From Amoebidium appalachense (taxonomy: Eukaryota; Ichthyosporea), in the NCBI GenBank assembly GCA_963693365.1, contig CAVNZM010000008.1, positions 10,106,001-10,170,000 of the forward strand: a stretch of 64,000 nt of DNA, given 5' to 3'. Every line of letters begins with the position of its first letter. Within the stretch, counting starts at the first letter, position 1. The notes beneath the pieces are model-generated. The model worked only from the letters and a program-made list of their open reading frames with translations, had not been told where the DNA came from and ran no database searches. This document shows positions 60,290 through 64,000 of the stretch, piece after piece. A program made the translations under genes and the position numbers.

Positions 60290-61846
60290 TTATATTCCGT
60301 CGGACCTACTTAGTAACCTAGCCACTATTTTATACGGACCGATAAAAAGAGGCAACCATTTCTTACCATACTTACGAAGACCTTCACCTTCACCCTTACC
60401 TTCCTGCTCCTGCTTATATCTCTTTTTCCTAGTATGATCCCTAATAAAAACTAAAGTGCCCTCGGCAAATTCACGTAACGGACGTGTGGACACGTCTGCA
60501 CGTGTCTGTGCCTGCTGTGTACGGGCCAGAGCTGCATCACGTGCAGCCCGGGCCCGGGTTAGTAGCTGCTCCCGGAACTCAGTCCAGTGGGGATAAGTTA
60601 GTCGGTCAGCCCCCCCCATCGGCAAAAGTGCCGTATCTAACAAACTAATAGCCTCCTGCCCATAGACCAAATAAAACGGAGAAAAACCAGTCACAGCATG
60701 AGGGGTAGAATTATATGAATGAGCAATAAACCTAGACATATGATCCCAATCATTAGCCTCCACATCCACCATTTTGCCAAAGGACTTCTGAAACACTGCA
60801 TGCACACGTTCAGAGATGGCATTTGCTTGAGGGTGATATGCAGACGTAGTGATATGGGCTACCCTTAAAATTTTACACACCTCCGACACCAACTGATTTA
60901 AAAACACACGACTCCTATCCGTTAACAAAACACGGGGACAACCAAACCTAAGACAAATTTCATCCACAAAAATACGAGCAAACAACACGGCATTAGCAGT
61001 GGGGAGAGGAAAAACTTCAACCCAACGAGTGGCCACATCGGTGACGGTAACAAGAACAGTGTTACCCTCAACCGTAGAATTAAAAGGACCGACCACATCC
61101 ACTGCTACCCTTTCAAACACACGAACATTAAAATCCCTAATAAACGACGGGCGGGAACGAGAGTGGGGACTCTCATTCCTTTCCTGACAATGCATGCATG
61201 ACAACACATAATCCCTCACCTCCCTACTCATACCCGGCCAAAAATACGAACGATTAACACGAAGCAACGTCCTATTTACACCTAAATGACCAGCCATGGG
61301 ATGCTCATGCACCATATGCAAAACCTCAGGCACAAGTGCCGTCGGGACCCAAACTCGGTGTCCGTCTGGCCCAGAACAATGATAAACTAAATCCTGCTCT
61401 ACCTGACACATTTTTGCTAACTTAGCTACCTTAATCCTCTGCCTTTTATTTTTAAATTTAATCGAATCAACCGGCCCCTTTACATAATTCTTAACCAGAC
61501 CAATCAACACATCTTCCTCCTGAGCTAAGATCAAAGCCGTAGGTGCTAAGGCAGGGGCCGAGCCATGAGACTCGGTCCCGACCTCAGACACTGACAAATA
61601 CCTCCCCCCCCCTCTCCTACACTTATAAGCAAGCAACCCCGGAACCCAAGAAGACACATCCACAGACACAGCATCTATTCCTTTCTGCTCACTCTCCCCC
61701 CCCTTCCCCCCCTCCCCCCCGTCTCTCACTAGCCCCCCCCTCCCCCTCCTTCTCTTCTTCAAACAAAATATAAGCAGCACGAGAGAGAGCATCACAGTCA
61801 ACCATTGTTTCACCCTTGGCATAAAACAATTTATAGGAGAACTCAC
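60290..61846 (-). CDS. Ty3/gypsy integrase
   Basis: A long open frame whose first ~125 codons are low-complexity linker. The zinc-binding HHCC module follows (VHEHPMAGHLGVNRTLL...CMHC). The catalytic core shows VDVVGPF (first Asp), LLTDRSRVF (second Asp; Arg-Ser where Gln-Gly or Arg-Gly is usual) and YHPQANAISERVH (Glu; Ala where Gly is usual). GPYKIVARLL near the end belongs to the C-terminal GPF/Y-type module. The catalytic triad is intact. Confidence 0.85.
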   Translation of the reverse strand: MSSPINCFMPRVKQWLTVMLSLVLLIFCLKKRRRGRGGLVRDGGEGGKGGESEQKGIDAVSVDVSSWVPGLLAYKCRRGGGRYLSVSEVGTESHGSAPALAPTALILAQEEDVLIGLVKNYVKGPVDSIKFKNKRQRIKVAKLAKMCQVEQDLVYHCSGPDGHRVWVPTALVPEVLHMVHEHPMAGHLGVNRTLLRVNRSYFWPGMSREVRDYVLSCMHCQERNESPHSRSRPSFIRDFNVRVFERVAVDVVGPFNSTVEGNTVLVTVTDVATRWVEVFPLPTANAVLFARIFVDEICLRFGCPRVLLTDRSRVFLNQLVSEVCKILRVAHITTSAYHPQANAISERVHAVFQKSFGKMVDVEANDWDHMSRFIAHSYNSTPHAVTGFSPFYLVYGQEAISLLDTALLPMGGADRLTYPHWTEFREQLLTRARAARDAALARTQQAQTRADVSTRPLREFAEGTLVFIRDHTRKKRYKQEQEGKGEGEGLRKYGKKWLPLFIGPYKIVARLLSRSDGI

Positions 61847-62260
61847 CGAGAGCCGCGGCCCACTTCTGCATCCTCTCGTTGACCAGACGAGTGGTGCCGG
61901 CCATGGCTAGGCAGGGCTTGTGGTCGGTGTAGACCTCAAACGTCCTGCCTGCGAGTATATACCTCCATGCCTGTGAGACTGCAGTGCCCAAAAGATAGCA
62001 TGGGACTCTCTCTCCGGATTGCTATATCTACGTTCACTTTTACTAAATGAACGACTAGCATAAGCAATCACTCTATCCTGCCCCTCCTACACTTGATATA
62101 ACACGGCCCCCTCAGCAACCTTACTTGCATCACACCGAACTTTAAACATCCCCCCCCCGGCCGAAAAATCAGGATGAACAAGCATACTCGAAGACTGCAA
62201 AGCTAACTTAAGCTTTTCGAAAGCAGAAACAGCATCAACATTCCAATCTATTCTATTCTT
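61689..62260 (-). pseudogene. Ty3/gypsy RNase H, frame-broken
   Basis: Downstream of RT the frame changes near a C7 run (about 62264). RNase H sequence such as VDAVSAFEKLK and FEVYTDHKPCL, NERMQKWAAAL and DCDALSR is spread over more than one frame. TDHKPCL and the DALSR end are typical of Ty3 RNase H. Confidence 0.7.
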
Positions 62261-62928
62261 CTTCTCCCCCCCGTCTGACTAGTTAACGGCAAAGCAAGCA
62301 CTGGCATACTATAATCCTTAATATAACGACGAAGATAATTAGTTAAACCTAAAAATTGCCTTAGTTGAGTGACAGTCTGAGGACGGGGCCACTCAACTAT
62401 GGCCCGGATTTTCTCCGGATCAGGGGAAAGGCCATTACTAGACACAATATGACCTAAAAACTTAACCTCCGGCACACCAATCACAGTCTTGCAACCGCTA
62501 ATACGAAGACCAGACTCACCCAAAGCTAAAAATACTTTTTTACAATTATTAACTAACTCCTCAAATGACCTACCTTTAATTAAAACATCATCCAAATAAG
62601 GGTGGCATACATCCAAATGAGGGTGGAGAATTTTATACATTACCCGGCACAACATACTATTAGCTGGAGAGGAGAGCAAACCCATCGGCACCACCTTGTA
62701 CTGGAACAGCTGGTCACCCAGTGCAAAGGCAGTCTTCTCCTTGCTGCTCTCCTCCAACCTTATCTGCCAAAAAGCTGCTTTTAAATCAAGTTTAGCAAAG
62801 TGAGTATAGCCGTGCAGCTGTGAAAGCTGCTCGTCTATGTTAGGGAGAGGCCATTGGTCTGCCTTAGTGATCCGATTCAGAGCCCTGTAATCGTTCACTA
62901 GACGCCAAGACCCGTCGGGCTTCTCCAC
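62248..62928 (-). CDS. Ty3/gypsy reverse transcriptase
   Basis: Palm and thumb motifs are in one frame: EKPDGSWRLVNDYRALN, FAKLDLKAAFWQI, FQYKVVPMGLLSSPA, catalytic HPYLDDVLI, KVKFLGHIVSS-like VKFLGHIVSSNGLSPDPEK and LRQFLGLTNYLRRYI. The catalytic Asp pair is present. Just upstream, SSSPWRSP in another frame abuts VEKPDGSW, and the usual few residues between these motifs are missing. A small deletion there probably disables the enzyme. Confidence 0.85.
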   Translation of the reverse strand: MEKPDGSWRLVNDYRALNRITKADQWPLPNIDEQLSQLHGYTHFAKLDLKAAFWQIRLEESSKEKTAFALGDQLFQYKVVPMGLLSSPANSMLCRVMYKILHPHLDVCHPYLDDVLIKGRSFEELVNNCKKVFLALGESGLRISGCKTVIGVPEVKFLGHIVSSNGLSPDPEKIRAIVEWPRPQTVTQLRQFLGLTNYLRRYIKDYSMPVLALPLTSQTGGRRRIE

Positions 62929-63993
62929 GGACTCGAACTATGCTCCACATGACCCTTTTTTAACATATCACTCACTATTATTAGCGCATCCGACAATTTA
63001 TACTGCTCCATTCTATAGCTAGGCATCACTACCGGCCTATTATCACCTGTGTCGATCTGCATTTCAAACCCTTTAACGAAGCCTACTTCGTTATCATCGG
63101 CCAGAAATGCAAACCGAGTCCTATCAAATAACTTAGCTAGCAATTTTTTCTGTTCTACCGTCCAATCCCCCTCCTTCATACCAAACGGCAATACTAACTC
63201 CGGGTTACCCCCATCACAAGTGGATGCATCCTTATTCACCGGAGTGCCACTTAACATTGCACCTCCTGTATTACATCGGTGCTGCTCGGGGTGAGGTGGA
63301 GGTACCTCCGGATATAGGCGGTCACCCTTAGCACCCCCCCCTCCCCCCGGCACACCCATGCCCCCGGGCAATTCCTGATGAGTTAGTGCATGTATGTGGG
63401 GGGCCAGGTCTGTGGCCACCCTGCCCCCCACGGTGTTGGTTAACCCGTCAGATCCACGGGTTAGACCAACACCCTCCCCCCCTGCCTGCACATTCTCACA
63501 CCCGGGGTGACCCTCCTTCCTCTTGGGGGTCGGGGGAGTGGGACCGGTGCTGTCCCGGTCCCCCCCCCCCATCGTGTCGGGTGACATTTTGGTGGCTAAC
63601 GTTAAATAAAGTTGTTCCCCCTCCTCCTGAGTCACCCTTCGAGCCGGCATCCTCCTTTTGGGTAATAAGAGAGACCTCTATACTACCAATCTCATTAGTG
63701 AAACTACTGACGGAAACACCTGACCTAATCACTATAGGCTCGATGCCCGGATTCACTAATTCTATTTCTATTGTCTTATCCGGCCATACCCTACTAAGGG
63801 TCCATTGGGCCACCTCCTGAAATGGGGTTTTCGGAGTAAAAACCCCTAAATCCCCTATCCTAACATGATTGCCGGCCCGGACACGTACCGTTTGGCACTG
63901 ATAAGGCTCGATTACTACTTCAGCTACCGTTCTAGCACCAGACTGATAACCGTCGAGCCCATCATGGGTTTTAATTTTAACGCCGGACTGCAA
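62898..63993 (-). pseudogene. Region between protease and RT of the Ty3/gypsy element
   Basis: Two overlapping frames. 63993-63496 encodes a beta-rich segment (VRIGDLGVFTPK, IEIELVNPGIEPIVI) like the domain after the protease in gypsy polyproteins. 63650-62898 encodes a Gly/Pro-rich linker and then the RT lead-in DTGDNRPVVMPSYRM and DMLKKGHVEHSSSPW. The frame change lies among G/C-rich codons near 63500-63650. The protease itself must lie past 64000. Confidence 0.65.
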
Positions 63994-64000
63994 TTCTAAA

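Larger units (their letters stand above)
58879..64000 (-). mobile_element. Ty3/gypsy retrotransposon of chromovirus type, right end outside window
   Basis: The order on the minus strand is post-protease region, reverse transcriptase, RNase H, integrase, chromodomain, polypurine tract, putative 3' LTR, as in chromodomain Ty3/gypsy elements. Gag, protease and the 5' LTR lie beyond 64000. Reading frames are broken at several places, many at C/G runs, so the copy is either decayed or carries sequence errors. AGGGGG|TGTTAGATG at 59660-59646 marks the polypurine tract and LTR start. Confidence 0.85.

Overview
The window is nuclear DNA of a eukaryote, most likely a protist or alga; I cannot name the species. 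The evidence is multi-exon genes with canonical GT-AG introns in consistent phase, TATA boxes and AATAAA signals, eukaryote-only families (BAP31, TMEM43/LUMA, an exostosin-type GT47, C2H2 and CCHC zinc-finger proteins) and four kinds of retroelement sequence. A very large share of the window is microsatellite or homopolymer: (GT)n, (CT)n, (TA)n, and G/C runs up to about 60 bp. Most open frames made of HTHT, CVCV, SLSL, RERE, PPPP or GGGG come from these tracts and are not genes. All gene models below were built by hand from splice sites, phase and family motifs.

Layout. 3.5-12.0 kb, minus: a ten-exon gene (3' end not found) joining an armadillo-like N-terminus to a seven-strand lysine-methyltransferase domain. 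An unidentified plus-strand ORF (8.7-9.8 kb) lies in its intron. 13.6-14.8 kb, plus: an intronless one-finger C2H2 protein, followed by a perfect 259-bp tandem duplication carrying TATA boxes. 16.9-22.1 kb, minus: a complete four-exon GT47 glycosyltransferase with a type II membrane anchor. 22.5-27.05 kb: a decayed DIRS-like retroelement with flanking direct repeats, then a 5'-truncated LINE ending in poly(A). 29.0-32.1 kb, plus: a TMEM43-like membrane protein with poly-C-rich introns. 33.9-38.9 kb: a large inverted repeat with two almost identical secreted cysteine-rich proteins transcribed divergently. 39.9 and 49.9 kb: two related fold-back elements filled with GCAGAAT palindromes. 42.6-44.5 kb, minus: a CCHC zinc-knuckle gene with a frame break. 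47.5-49.4 kb, plus: a secreted cysteine-containing protein of at least three exons. 52.1-56.9 kb, minus: a BAP31-like ER protein ending in a KKXX motif. 57.4-57.7 kb: a 370-bp hairpin element. 58.9-64.0 kb, minus: a chromodomain Ty3/gypsy element running off the right edge.

The genes do not form an operon or an obvious pathway. GT47, BAP31 and TMEM43 products belong to the endomembrane system, and the cysteine-rich products are predicted to be secreted. The main theme is architecture. Exons are islands in simple-sequence DNA, several splice donors are the first GT of a (GT)n tract or abut a poly-C run, and mobile elements have landed in introns and spacers. Several reading-frame breaks sit at homopolymer runs, so sequencing or assembly indels cannot be separated from true decay.
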